Assembly: GCA_030148985.1 (NCBI GenBank)
Contig: JASBSJ010000002.1
Span: 1 to 51,945, forward strand
Length of the DNA: 51,945 nt
Direction of reading: 5' to 3'
Source of the DNA: Sphingopyxis sp.
GTDB lineage: Bacteria; Pseudomonadota; Alphaproteobacteria; Sphingomonadales; Sphingomonadaceae
The position numbers and the translations under genes were made by a program. The notes under the pieces were generated by a model. That model had not been told where the DNA came from. It saw only the letters and a program-made list of their open reading frames with translations, and did not search any database. Every line of letters begins with the position of its first letter. The first letter of the stretch is position 1. Of this stretch, positions 43,933 through 51,945 are shown piece after piece.

Positions 43933-45281
43933 GCGAGCAGTCGGTCGAGGCAGGCGCGATAGGCGCCAGCGATCGTGTCCGCCGCGACATGGCGCCCCTT
44001 TTCGACGCGCTTTTCGCCCGCGCGCCACACGCAATCGATCGCCCCGCCGCGCGTGGCGAAAATCCAGCGGTCGAGCAGGGTCGCCTCGTCGGTCCCGGCG
44101 AAGGACAGATGGTCGAGGTCGAGCGCGACGATGTCGGCGGCGTGGCCAACGGCGAGCCCCGCGGGCACGCCGAGCGCCTGCGCGCCGCCTTGGACGGCAC
44201 GGCCGAACAGGTTGGCGCCGACGAAGGGTGTCGTGTCATCCGCCAGCAGAGCGCGTGCGCGGTGCGCCAGCCGTTGCGAATATTCGAGCGCGCGCAGCTC
44301 GCCCGCCGCGTCGATCAATATATTGCTGTCGGTGCCGACCCCGAAACGCCCGCCCGCCGCGAGATAATCGACCGCCGGAAAAATGCCGTCGCCCAGGTTG
44401 GCCTCGGTCACCGGACACAGCCCCGCCACCGCGTCGCTCGCCGCGAGGCGCTGGGCTTCGCTGTCGTCGAGGTGCGTCGAGTGAATCAGGCACCAGCGGT
44501 CATCGACCGCGGCATGATCGAGGAGCCACTCGACCGGCCGTGCGCCGCTCCACGCCACACAGTCGGCGACTTCCTTTTCCTGTTCGGCGGCGTGGATATG
44601 GACGGGGCCGGAAGGCGACAGCTCCAGCAGGGCCGCGAGTTGATCGGGCGTCACCGCGCGCAGTGAATGCGGCGCAACGCCGATATTGGCGTCGCCGACG
44701 AGCTTTGCGCGCGCGGCGTCGAGCAGCGCGGCGAAACCGTCGATGTCATTCAGGAAGCGTCGCTGGCCGGGGCTCGGCGGTGCGGCGCCGAAATTGCCGT
44801 GCGCGTAAAAGACCGGCAGCAGCGTCAGGCCAATGCCCGTTGCCGCGCTCGCCTGGGCGACCGCGCCCGCCATCTCGGCCCGGTCGGCATAGGGTGCGCC
44901 CGCCGGGTCATGGTGGAGATAGTGAAATTCGCCGACGCGGGTGAACCCGCCCTCGAGCATTTCGGCATAAGCCTGCGCGGTGATCGCCGCGACATCCTCC
45001 GGGGTTAGCCGGTCGAGGAAGCGGTACATGATCTCGCGCCAGCTCCAGAAATTATCGTCGGGGCGGCTGCGCCGTTCGGACAGCCCAGCCATGCCGCGCT
45101 GGAAACCGTGGCTGTGGACGTTGCACAGGCCGGGCAGCGCGGCGCCGTGACGCTCGTCGCCGACCTCCGCCGTCACGCCGGTCTCGATCGCCGCGATCCG
45201 CCCCTCGGCGATGCGCAGCCGCACGTCCCTGTCCCAGCGATCGCCGATCCACGCGCGTTCAAACCAGAGCGAAGCCATCAT
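43929..45281 (-). CDS. hutF: Formimidoylglutamate deiminase
   Basis: 450-aa amidohydrolase that converts N-formimino-L-glutamate to N-formyl-L-glutamate and ammonia, step four of the five-step histidine pathway. Metal ligands are in [11 protein letters not shown] (His56, His58), with later HIHAAEQ and IHSTHLDD, and the conserved [20 protein letters not shown]. The N-terminal [18 protein letters not shown] is also typical of HutF. Two ATG codons follow each other at the start with GAGGAC before them. Having hutF together with hutG shows the formylglutamate route, in place of direct formiminoglutamase. Confidence 0.93.
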   Translation of the reverse strand: MMASLWFERAWIGDRWDRDVRLRIAEGRIAAIETGVTAEVGDERHGAALPGLCNVHSHGFQRGMAGLSERRSRPDDNFWSWREIMYRFLDRLTPEDVAAITAQAYAEMLEGGFTRVGEFHYLHHDPAGAPYADRAEMAGAVAQASAATGIGLTLLPVFYAHGNFGAAPPSPGQRRFLNDIDGFAALLDAARAKLVGDANIGVAPHSLRAVTPDQLAALLELSPSGPVHIHAAEQEKEVADCVAWSGARPVEWLLDHAAVDDRWCLIHSTHLDDSEAQRLAASDAVAGLCPVTEANLGDGIFPAVDYLAAGGRFGVGTDSNILIDAAGELRALEYSQRLAHRARALLADDTTPFVGANLFGRAVQGGAQALGVPAGLAVGHAADIVALDLDHLSFAGTDEATLLDRWIFATRGGAIDCVWRAGEKRVEKGRHVAADTIAGAYRACLDRLLA

Positions 45282-45291
45282 CCGTCCTCAT

Positions 45292-45309
45292 ATTATGTCT
45301 AGACATAAT
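45292..45309. promoter_or_regulatory. HutC operator, perfect 18-bp palindrome
   Basis: ATTATGTCTAGACATAAT is a perfect palindrome exactly in the short divergent space between hutF and hutI. It holds the TGTCTAGACA core close to known HutC sites. A single bound repressor could block both promoters. It lies about ten bases before the hutF start codon. Confidence 0.8.
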
Positions 45310-45334
45310 GACGCGTCGGCGCGAGACTGTCCAG

Positions 45335-46519
45335 ATGGAGCAACGCTGGACGCACGCCCGACTCGCGACGATGGCCGGAGACGAACTCGGGCTGATCGAC
45401 GACGGCGTGGTGGTCGCGGAGGACGGCCGGATCGTTTATGCGGGAGCCGCTCATGGTGCGCCTGTAACGCAAGGTGCGGTCCATGACTGCGAGGGTCGGC
45501 TGATCACGCCCGGCCTGATCGATTGCCACACCCATCTGGTCCACGGCGGCAACCGCGCGAACGAATGGGCGATGCGGCTCGAAGGTGCGACCTATGAAGA
45601 GATCGCGCGCGCGGGCGGCGGGATCGTCTCGACGATGCGCGCAACGCGCGCCGCGAGCGAGGCCGAACTGGTCGCGAGCGCTCTTCCCCGCCTCGACGCG
45701 CTGATCGCCGAGGGGGTGACGACGATCGAGATCAAATCGGGCTATGGTCTCTCAACCGACGATGAATTGAAGATGCTGCGCGCCGCGCGGGCGCTCGGCG
45801 AGCACCGCGCGATCCGCGTCGAGCCGACCTTCCTCGGCGCCCATGCGCTACCCCCCGAATATAAGGGCGACAGCGACGCCTATATCGACCTCGTTGTGGG
45901 TGAAATGATCCCCGCCGCCGCATCGCTCGCAACCGCGGTCGACGCCTTCTGCGAGGGCATCGGATTTTCGCCTGCGCAATGCGAGCGCGTCTTTGCCGCC
46001 GCGGACGCACATGGGCTCAAGGTAAAGCTCCACGCCGAACAATTGTCGGCGCTGGGGGGCTGCGCACTGGCGGCACGGCATGGCGCCTTGTCGGCCGACC
46101 ATCTCGAACATGCGACTGATGACGACGTCCGCGCGATGGCCGAGGCGGGCACCGTCGCGGTACTGCTGCCCGGCGCCTATTATTTCATGCGCGAGACGAA
46201 GCTGCCGCCGGTCGAGGCGATGCGGAGCCAAGGGGTAAAGATCGCGCTCGCCACCGACAACAATCCCGGCACCTCGCCGACCACCTCGCTGCTGCTGATG
46301 CTCAACATGGGCGCGACCTTGTTCGGGCTGACCGTCGCCGAGGCGCTGCGCGGCGTGACGGTCAACGCCGCCGCCGCGCTCGGCCTGTCGCATGAGATCG
46401 GCACGCTCGAAGCGGGCAAGGCGTGCGACCTTGCGATCTGGGACGTCACCGACCCCGCCGAGCTGGTTTATCGCATCGGCTTCAACCCGCTTCACCAACG
46501 CATCAAGGACGGACGATGA
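45335..46519 (+). CDS. hutI: Imidazolonepropionase
   Basis: 394-aa amidohydrolase that opens 4-imidazolone-5-propanoate to N-formiminoglutamate. The metal site HTH is in [20 protein letters not shown] (His65, His67); others are [25 protein letters not shown] and [21 protein letters not shown] chose the ATG at 45335 because HutI proteins begin about ten residues before the LATM motif; the upstream ATG at 45308 lies inside the operator palindrome. Its stop overlaps the hutH start. Confidence 0.92.
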   Translation: MEQRWTHARLATMAGDELGLIDDGVVVAEDGRIVYAGAAHGAPVTQGAVHDCEGRLITPGLIDCHTHLVHGGNRANEWAMRLEGATYEEIARAGGGIVSTMRATRAASEAELVASALPRLDALIAEGVTTIEIKSGYGLSTDDELKMLRAARALGEHRAIRVEPTFLGAHALPPEYKGDSDAYIDLVVGEMIPAAASLATAVDAFCEGIGFSPAQCERVFAAADAHGLKVKLHAEQLSALGGCALAARHGALSADHLEHATDDDVRAMAEAGTVAVLLPGAYYFMRETKLPPVEAMRSQGVKIALATDNNPGTSPTTSLLLMLNMGATLFGLTVAEALRGVTVNAAAALGLSHEIGTLEAGKACDLAIWDVTDPAELVYRIGFNPLHQRIKDGR

Positions 46520-48036
46520 TCATCAAGCCCGGCGCCATGACGCTCGCCGACTGGCGCGCGATTTACGAAGGCGCCAGCGCCGCGCTGAACGCGGATGCAT
46601 GGGATGCGATCGACGCCAGCGCCGCCGCGGTCGCGCGGATCGTCGCAAAGGGCGCGCCGGTCTATGGCATCAACACGGGCTTTGGAAAACTCGCGAGTGT
46701 GCGGATCGCAAGCGACGATCTGGCGACGCTCCAACGCAACATCGTGCTCAGCCACGCCGCGGGGACCGGCGCGCCGTCGCCCACCCCCGTCGTCCGGCTG
46801 ATGATGGCATTGAAGCTCGCGAGCTTTGGCGTCGGTGCATCGGGGGTGCGGCGCGAAACGGTCGCGATGCTCGAGGCGATGCTGGCCAAAGGCCTGACCC
46901 CCGTCGTGCCCTCGCAGGGTTCGGTCGGCGCGAGCGGCGACCTCGCGCCGCTGTCGCATATGGCCGCGGCGATGATCGGCGTCGGCGAAATCGAGGTGGG
47001 CGGCAAGGCGCTGCCCGCCGCCGATGCGCTGGCGAAGGCTGGGTTGGCACCGCTCGAACTCGGCCCCAAAGAAGGCCTCGCCCTCCTCAACGGCACGCAA
47101 TTTTCGACCGCCAATGCGCTCGCGGGCCTGTTCCGCGCCGAAACCCTGTTCCGCTCGGCGCTGATCACCGGCGCGCTGTCGACCGAGGCCGCCAAAGGCT
47201 CCGACGCGCCGTTCGACCCGCGCATTCACGCACTGCGCGGCCATGCCGGACAGTGTGCGGTCGGCGACGCGCTGCGCGACCTGATGGCGGGATCGGCGAT
47301 CCGCGCCTCGCACGCAGTCGACGATCCGCGCGTGCAGGACCCCTATTGCCTCCGCTGCCAGCCGCAGGTGATGGGCGCCGTGCTCGATCTGCTCCGGCAG
47401 GCGGCGGCGACGCTTGGCATCGAAGCCAATGGCGTGTCCGACAACCCGCTGATCTTTGCCGACACCGATGAGGCGCTGTCGGGCGGCAATTTCCACGCCG
47501 AACCCGTCGCCTTTGCCGCCGACATGATCGCGATGGCGCTGTGCGAGATCGGATCGATTTCCGAGCGCCGCATCGCGATGCTCGTCGACCCCGCGCTGTC
47601 GGGCCTCCCCGCCTTCCTCACCCCGCGCCCGGGGCTCAACTCGGGCTTCATGATCCCGCAGGTGACCGCCGCGGCGCTGGTCAGCGAGAACAAGCAGCGC
47701 GCCTATCCCGCCAGCGTCGATTCGATCCCGACCAGCGCCAACCAGGAGGATCATGTGTCGATGGCCGCGCATGGCGCGCGCCGTCTGCTCGACATGGCCG
47801 ACAATGTCAGCGCAGTGATCGGCATCGAACTGCTTGCCGCGTGCCAGGGAATCGACTTCCACGGCCCGCTCAAATCGAGCGACGCACTGGAGGCCGCGCA
47901 CCAGCATCTCCGCGCCGTGGTGCCGACGCTTGAGGACGACCGGCATTTCCATCCCGACATGGAGGCCGCGACCGCGCTGATCCGTTCGGGCAGCCTGGTC
48001 GCGGCGGTGCCCGCCAGCCTGCCGGGCGTCGGCTGA
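46516..48036 (+). CDS. hutH: Histidine ammonia-lyase
   Basis: 506-aa enzyme, normal for the family, that deaminates L-histidine to urocanate. The MIO cofactor precursor Ala139-Ser140-Gly141 is in [16 protein letters not shown]; the catalytic Tyr50 is in [23 protein letters not shown] and [15 protein letters not shown] are also conserved. The ATG overlaps the hutI stop (ATGA), and its stop overlaps the hutG start (TGATG), so the four genes are translationally linked. The longer upstream reading frame lies within hutI and is ignored. Confidence 0.95.
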   Translation: MIIKPGAMTLADWRAIYEGASAALNADAWDAIDASAAAVARIVAKGAPVYGINTGFGKLASVRIASDDLATLQRNIVLSHAAGTGAPSPTPVVRLMMALKLASFGVGASGVRRETVAMLEAMLAKGLTPVVPSQGSVGASGDLAPLSHMAAAMIGVGEIEVGGKALPAADALAKAGLAPLELGPKEGLALLNGTQFSTANALAGLFRAETLFRSALITGALSTEAAKGSDAPFDPRIHALRGHAGQCAVGDALRDLMAGSAIRASHAVDDPRVQDPYCLRCQPQVMGAVLDLLRQAAATLGIEANGVSDNPLIFADTDEALSGGNFHAEPVAFAADMIAMALCEIGSISERRIAMLVDPALSGLPAFLTPRPGLNSGFMIPQVTAAALVSENKQRAYPASVDSIPTSANQEDHVSMAAHGARRLLDMADNVSAVIGIELLAACQGIDFHGPLKSSDALEAAHQHLRAVVPTLEDDRHFHPDMEAATALIRSGSLVAAVPASLPGVG

Positions 48037-48839
48037 TGGACTGGCTGCGCGTCCATCGCGGCGACGCGCCGCTCGTCATCGCCTTCCCGCACGGTGGGAC
48101 CGAGCTTGCGGGGCTCGACGAGCAGTTCGTGTCGCCTTGGCATGCGCAGATCGACACCGACTGGTGGATTGCCGATCTTTACGCCTTCTCAGCCGACATG
48201 GGCGCGACACTGGTCGCGACCGACATTTCGCGCAGCGTCATCGACATGAACCGCGACCCGTCGGGCGCATCGCTATATCCCGGACAGGCGACGACCGAGC
48301 TGTGCCCGATGACGACCTTCGACGGCGAACCGCTTTACCGTTTCGACCTGCCCGACGAGGCCGAGATCATGCAGCGGCTCAACCTCTATCACCGCCCCTA
48401 TCACGACGCGCTGACTGCCGAACTCGACCGCTTGCGGGCAGCGCACGGCAAGGTCGTCCTTTACGACGCGCATTCGATCCGTAGCCATGTCCCGCGCCTG
48501 TTCGACGGCGAGCTGCCGCAATTCAACATCGGCACCAACGGCGGCGCGACATGCGATCCCAGGCTGGAAACGATCATCGCCAACATCTGCGCGGCAAGCG
48601 GCCACAGCCATGTCGTCAACGGCCGCTTCAAGGGGGGATGGACGACACGCCACTATGGCCGCCCCGACGATGGCATCCACGCGATCCAGATGGAACTCGC
48701 GCAGCGCGGCTATATGTCCGAGCCCGATACGATCACCCATACCAACTGGCCATCCCCCCTCGACCCCAACCCGGCGATCGGGCCCGTTCTGGAGCAGGTG
48801 ATCGCCGCGACCCTCGACTTTGCGAAAGGAAAAGCATGA
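48036..48839 (+). CDS. hutG: N-formylglutamate deformylase
   Basis: 267-aa member of the N-formylglutamate amidohydrolase family, converting N-formyl-L-glutamate to formate and glutamate. Recognisable parts: [70 protein letters not shown] and [10 protein letters not shown]. It starts one base into the hutH stop and its own stop overlaps hutU. Together with hutF it completes the formylglutamate branch. Confidence 0.93.
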   Translation: MDWLRVHRGDAPLVIAFPHGGTELAGLDEQFVSPWHAQIDTDWWIADLYAFSADMGATLVATDISRSVIDMNRDPSGASLYPGQATTELCPMTTFDGEPLYRFDLPDEAEIMQRLNLYHRPYHDALTAELDRLRAAHGKVVLYDAHSIRSHVPRLFDGELPQFNIGTNGGATCDPRLETIIANICAASGHSHVVNGRFKGGWTTRHYGRPDDGIHAIQMELAQRGYMSEPDTITHTNWPSPLDPNPAIGPVLEQVIAATLDFAKGKA

Positions 48840-50497
48840 CCCGCCTCGACAACAGCCGCGTGATCCGCCCGGCGACCGGTTCGGACATCACCGCAAAGAG
48901 CTGGCTGACCGAAGCGCCGATGCGGATGCTGATGAACAACCTCCATCCCGACGTCGCCGAAGCGCCGCACGAGCTGGTTGTTTACGGCGGCATCGGCCGC
49001 GCCGCGCGCGACTGGGAAAGCTATGACCGGATCGTCGAGACGCTGAAGCGGCTGGAGAGCGACGAAACCTTGCTCATCCAGTCGGGCAAGCCAGTGGGCG
49101 TGTTCCGCACGCACGAAAACGCGCCGCGCGTGCTGCTCGCCAATTCCAACCTCGTCCCCGAATGGGCGAATTGGGAGCATTTCCACGAGCTCGATAAAAA
49201 GGGCCTGATGATGTACGGGCAGATGACCGCGGGCAGCTGGATCTATATCGGCAGCCAGGGCATCGTGCAGGGCACTTACGAAACCTTCGTCGAGATGGGC
49301 CGCCAGCATTATGGCGGCGACCTTGCGGGCCGCTGGCTGCTCACCGCCGGGCTCGGCGGCATGGGCGGCGCGCAGCCGCTCGCGGCGGTGATGGCGGGCG
49401 CAAGTTGCCTCGCGATCGAATGCCAGCCGAGCCGCATCGAAATGCGCCTGCGCACCGGCTATCTCGACAAGCAGGCGGCGAGCATCGACGAAGCAATCGC
49501 GATGATCGAGGTAAGCCATGCAGAAGGAAAGCCGGTGTCGGTCGGGCTGCTCGGCAACGCCGCCGAAATCCTGCCCGAAATGGTCCGCCGCGGCATCCGC
49601 CCCGACCTGCTCACCGACCAGACCTCGGCGCACGACCCGGTCAACGGCTACCTCCCCGCCGGCTGGAGCCTCGACGAGTGGTTTACAAAGCGCGAGAGCG
49701 ATCCTGCGGCGGTCGCAAAAGCCGCGAAGGCGTCGATGGCCGTGCATGTGCGGGCGATGCTAGACATGCAGGCGACGGGCGTACCGACGACCGATTATGG
49801 CAATAATATCCGTCAGATGGCGAAGGACGAAGGCGTCGAAAACGCCTTCGACTTTCCGGGCTTTGTCCCCGCCTATGTCCGCCCGCTCTTCTGCCGCGGC
49901 ATCGGGCCGTTCCGCTGGGTGGCGCTCTCGGGCGATGCGCAAGACATCTACAAGACCGACGCCAAGGTGAAGGAACTGCTCCCCGACAACAAGCATCTCC
50001 ACAACTGGCTCGACATGGCGCGCGAGCGCATCCAGTTCCAGGGCCTGCCTGCGCGCATCTGCTGGGTCGGGCTTGGCGACCGCCACCGGCTCGGCCTCGC
50101 CTTCAACGAAATGGTGGCGTCGGGCGAGCTGAAAGCCCCCATCGTGATCGGCCGCGACCATCTGGACTCCGGCTCTGTCGCATCGCCGAACCGCGAGACC
50201 GAGGCGATGCGCGACGGGTCGGACGCCGTTTCGGACTGGCCGCTGCTCAACGCGCTTCTCAACACAGCCAGCGGCGCGACCTGGGTGTCGCTCCACCATG
50301 GCGGCGGCGTCGGCATGGGTTATTCGCAGCACGCCGGGATGGTGATCGTCGCCGACGGCACGCCCGAAGCGGCGAAGCGGATCGAACGCGTGCTGTGGAA
50401 CGACCCCGCCAGCGGCGTCATGCGCCACGCCGATGCGGGCTATGGCATCGCCATCGATTGTGCGCGTGAAAAGGGCCTCGACCTTCCCAGCATCTAG
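48836..50497 (+). CDS. hutU: Urocanate hydratase
   Basis: 553-aa urocanase, normal in length, which adds water to urocanate to give imidazolonepropionate with tightly bound NAD. Starts ATG at 48836 overlapping the hutG stop, with AAAGGA upstream. Conserved parts: [55 protein letters not shown] (dinucleotide site), [35 protein letters not shown] and [17 protein letters not shown]. Unlike many hut operons, urocanase comes last here after hutG. Confidence 0.95.
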   Translation: MTRLDNSRVIRPATGSDITAKSWLTEAPMRMLMNNLHPDVAEAPHELVVYGGIGRAARDWESYDRIVETLKRLESDETLLIQSGKPVGVFRTHENAPRVLLANSNLVPEWANWEHFHELDKKGLMMYGQMTAGSWIYIGSQGIVQGTYETFVEMGRQHYGGDLAGRWLLTAGLGGMGGAQPLAAVMAGASCLAIECQPSRIEMRLRTGYLDKQAASIDEAIAMIEVSHAEGKPVSVGLLGNAAEILPEMVRRGIRPDLLTDQTSAHDPVNGYLPAGWSLDEWFTKRESDPAAVAKAAKASMAVHVRAMLDMQATGVPTTDYGNNIRQMAKDEGVENAFDFPGFVPAYVRPLFCRGIGPFRWVALSGDAQDIYKTDAKVKELLPDNKHLHNWLDMARERIQFQGLPARICWVGLGDRHRLGLAFNEMVASGELKAPIVIGRDHLDSGSVASPNRETEAMRDGSDAVSDWPLLNALLNTASGATWVSLHHGGGVGMGYSQHAGMVIVADGTPEAAKRIERVLWNDPASGVMRHADAGYGIAIDCAREKGLDLPSI

Positions 50498-50563
50498 GGC
50501 TTGGCGTCCAATGCTTCGCATCCTAAGGCTCTCTTCTGACGATCAGGGGAGAGCCACACGCCG

Positions 50564-51727
50564 ATGTCCGAAGTCCAGCCGCAGAGTTACCCGGAAATCC
50601 GCGAGGCAGTGCGCCGCTTGTGCGCCGATTTTCCCGGCGAATATTGGCAAAGGCTCGACCGTGACCGCATCTATCCGACCGAGTTCGTTCGCACGCTGAC
50701 CGAAGCGGGTTTCCTGTCGGTGCTGATCCCCGAGGAATATGGCGGGTCGGGCCTCGGCCTTGGCGCGGCAACAGCCGTGCTCGAGGAAATCCACCGCTCG
50801 GGCTGCAACGGCGGCGCCTGCCACGCGCAAATGTATACGATGGGCACCTTGCTCAAGCACGGGTCGGAGGCGCAGAAACAGGCCTATCTGCCCGCGATCG
50901 CGCGCGGCGAGCTACGCTTGCAGGCCTTCGGCGTCACCGAGCCGACCGCAGGCACCGACACGACGCGTATCCGCACCTTTGCCAAGAAAGTCGGCGACAA
51001 ATATATCGTCAACGGCCAGAAAATCTGGATCAGCCGCGCCGAACATTCGGACCTGATGATCCTGCTGTGCCGCACCACGCCGCGCGAGGAGTGCACCAAG
51101 CCGTCCGACGGAATGAGCGTGCTGCTCGTCGATATGCGCGAAGCCCAGGGTAACGGCCTCACCATCCGCCCCGTGCGCACAATGCTCAACCATGCGACGA
51201 CCGAGCTGTTCTTCGACGATCTGGAGGTTCCCACCGCGAATTTGATCGGCGAGGAGGGCAAGGGCTTTCGCTACATCCTCTCGGGAATGAACGCCGAGCG
51301 CATCCTGATCGCATCCGAATGTATCGGGGACGGCCGCTTCTTCATCGACCGCGCAACCGCCTATGCCAAGGACCGCGAGGTGTTCGGCCGCGCGATCGGC
51401 GAGAATCAAGGCGTCCAGTTCCCGATCGCCCGCGCCTATGTCCAGCTCGCCGCCGCCGCCGAGATGGTCGACAAGGCGGCGCGGCTGTTCGACGCTGGAC
51501 AAGATGGCGGGACCGAGGCCAATATGGCAAAGATGCTCGCGTCCGAAGCGAGCTGGTATGCCGCCGACATGTGCGTCCAGACGCACGGCGGCTTCGGCTT
51601 TGCCGAGGAATATGACATCGAGCGCAAGTTTCGCGAGACGCGCCTCTATCAGGTCGCGCCGATCAGCACGAATTTGATCCTGAGCCATGTCGCGACCCAT
51701 GCGCTCGGCCTGCCCAAGAGTTTCTGA
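50564..51727 (+). CDS. Acyl-CoA dehydrogenase
   Basis: 387-aa flavoprotein dehydrogenase of the acyl-CoA family. GGGGAGAG precedes the ATG. Visible parts: LIPEEYGGSGLGLGAA, QAFGVTEPTAGTDTTRI (FAD contact), VNGQKIWISRAEHSDLMI and FGFAEEYDIERKFRETRLYQ. The C-terminal catalytic Glu of the EGT type is absent (YQVAPIS there); a Glu near residue 245 in MNAERILIAS takes the place used by isovaleryl- and long-chain-type enzymes. It follows hutU by 66 bp and overlaps the next gene by one base (TGATG), so it belongs to a separate acyl-CoA unit. Confidence 0.9.
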   Translation: MSEVQPQSYPEIREAVRRLCADFPGEYWQRLDRDRIYPTEFVRTLTEAGFLSVLIPEEYGGSGLGLGAATAVLEEIHRSGCNGGACHAQMYTMGTLLKHGSEAQKQAYLPAIARGELRLQAFGVTEPTAGTDTTRIRTFAKKVGDKYIVNGQKIWISRAEHSDLMILLCRTTPREECTKPSDGMSVLLVDMREAQGNGLTIRPVRTMLNHATTELFFDDLEVPTANLIGEEGKGFRYILSGMNAERILIASECIGDGRFFIDRATAYAKDREVFGRAIGENQGVQFPIARAYVQLAAAAEMVDKAARLFDAGQDGGTEANMAKMLASEASWYAADMCVQTHGGFGFAEEYDIERKFRETRLYQVAPISTNLILSHVATHALGLPKSF

Positions 51728-51945
51728 TGGATGATTATTCCGCCTGGGTCGGCCGCAGCGAAACGCGCCACGACATCGCGACCGCCGCGCCGCTCGCGGG
51801 CCTGGCCGCGCTGCTCGACCACGACGTCTCGCCATGGGTTCCCGGCACCGTGCCGCCGTTGGCCCACTGGCTCTATTTCCTGCCCGACGCGCGCCAATCG
51901 ATGATCGGCGAGGACGGCCACCCACGCCGCGACGGCGCAGGCCTG
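51727..51945 (+). CDS. FAS1/MaoC-like dehydratase, N-terminal part (runs off window)
   Basis: First 73 codons of a protein starting one base into the acyl-CoA dehydrogenase stop. The sequence WVGRSETRHDIATAAPLAGL, then HWLYFLPDARQSMIGEDGHP, resembles the N-terminal dehydratase domain of 3-methylfumaryl-CoA or mesaconyl-C4-CoA hydratase-like proteins (hot-dog fold). The pairing with acyl-CoA dehydrogenase suggests a branched-chain or dicarboxylic acyl-CoA route. The rest is outside the window, so the call is provisional. Confidence 0.65.
   Translation, partial: MDDYSAWVGRSETRHDIATAAPLAGLAALLDHDVSPWVPGTVPPLAHWLYFLPDARQSMIGEDGHPRRDGAGL

Noticed and set aside
1-51945. tRNA, rRNA, CRISPR arrays, prophage or integrase genes
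   Set aside because: I saw no regular direct-repeat arrays, no tRNA- or rRNA-like stretches, and no transposase or integrase reading frames.

Overview
The window is GC-rich, densely packed DNA with five TonB-dependent outer-membrane receptors (TBDRs), many start/stop overlaps of the ATGA type and no rRNA, tRNA or CRISPR array that I can see. The receptor style, the PL6/PL17 alginate lyases, the PhoD-TBDR pair and the FecI/FecR-TBDR set suggest a sphingomonad (Alphaproteobacteria, Sphingomonadales; Sphingopyxis-like is a guess).

Layout. (1) 1-12455, minus strand: an alginate-utilisation locus. Two TBDRs flank a coupled run of PL6 lyase, PL17 oligoalginate lyase, MFS sugar-acid transporter, SDR (probable DEH reductase) and an SGNH/CE12-type esterase. 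Polymer would be cut and imported, finished in the periplasm, carried inward and reduced to KDG; KDG kinase and aldolase are not in the window. The esterase suggests acetylated alginate. (2) 12622-17975, plus: a TonB-like protein, a TBDR and a Tat-exported PhoD phosphatase. (3) 18200-21483: two convergent ArsR-SRPBCC cassettes, one ending in DUF899 plus a small membrane protein, the other in a GST. (4) 21566-25387: a 53-codon small ORF, a four-EF-hand secreted protein, an Arg/Ser-rich secreted protein, and an OmpR-type response regulator/histidine kinase pair split by a 267-bp inverted-repeat element with TA flanks.

(5) 25512-35076: a catabolic island of unknown substrate: SDR, XRE/MmyB regulator, DUF1254 protein, lipoprotein serine hydrolase, TBDR, a tandem-TetR regulator, an acetoacetate-decarboxylase-like enzyme and an SCP2 protein. 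A TetR-like operator motif precedes both the SDR and the TBDR/tetR intergene. (6) 35157-43115, minus: ECF sigma, FecR anti-sigma, STN-containing TBDR and a 906-aa M16 metalloprotease, the gene set of an inducible protein/peptide import-and-cleave system comparable to FusA/FusC or YddB/PqqL. (7) 43252-50497: a complete histidine-degradation locus, hutC-hutF divergent from hutI-hutH-hutG-hutU around a perfect 18-bp palindrome. (8) 50564-51945: acyl-CoA dehydrogenase and the start of a FAS1/MaoC-like dehydratase running off the window.

Most new candidates are in the M16/TBDR module, the esterase embedded in the alginate operon, the inverted-repeat element that landed in the TAG stop of the response regulator, and the tandem-TetR island. 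Functions are inferred from motifs and context only; no database search was possible.
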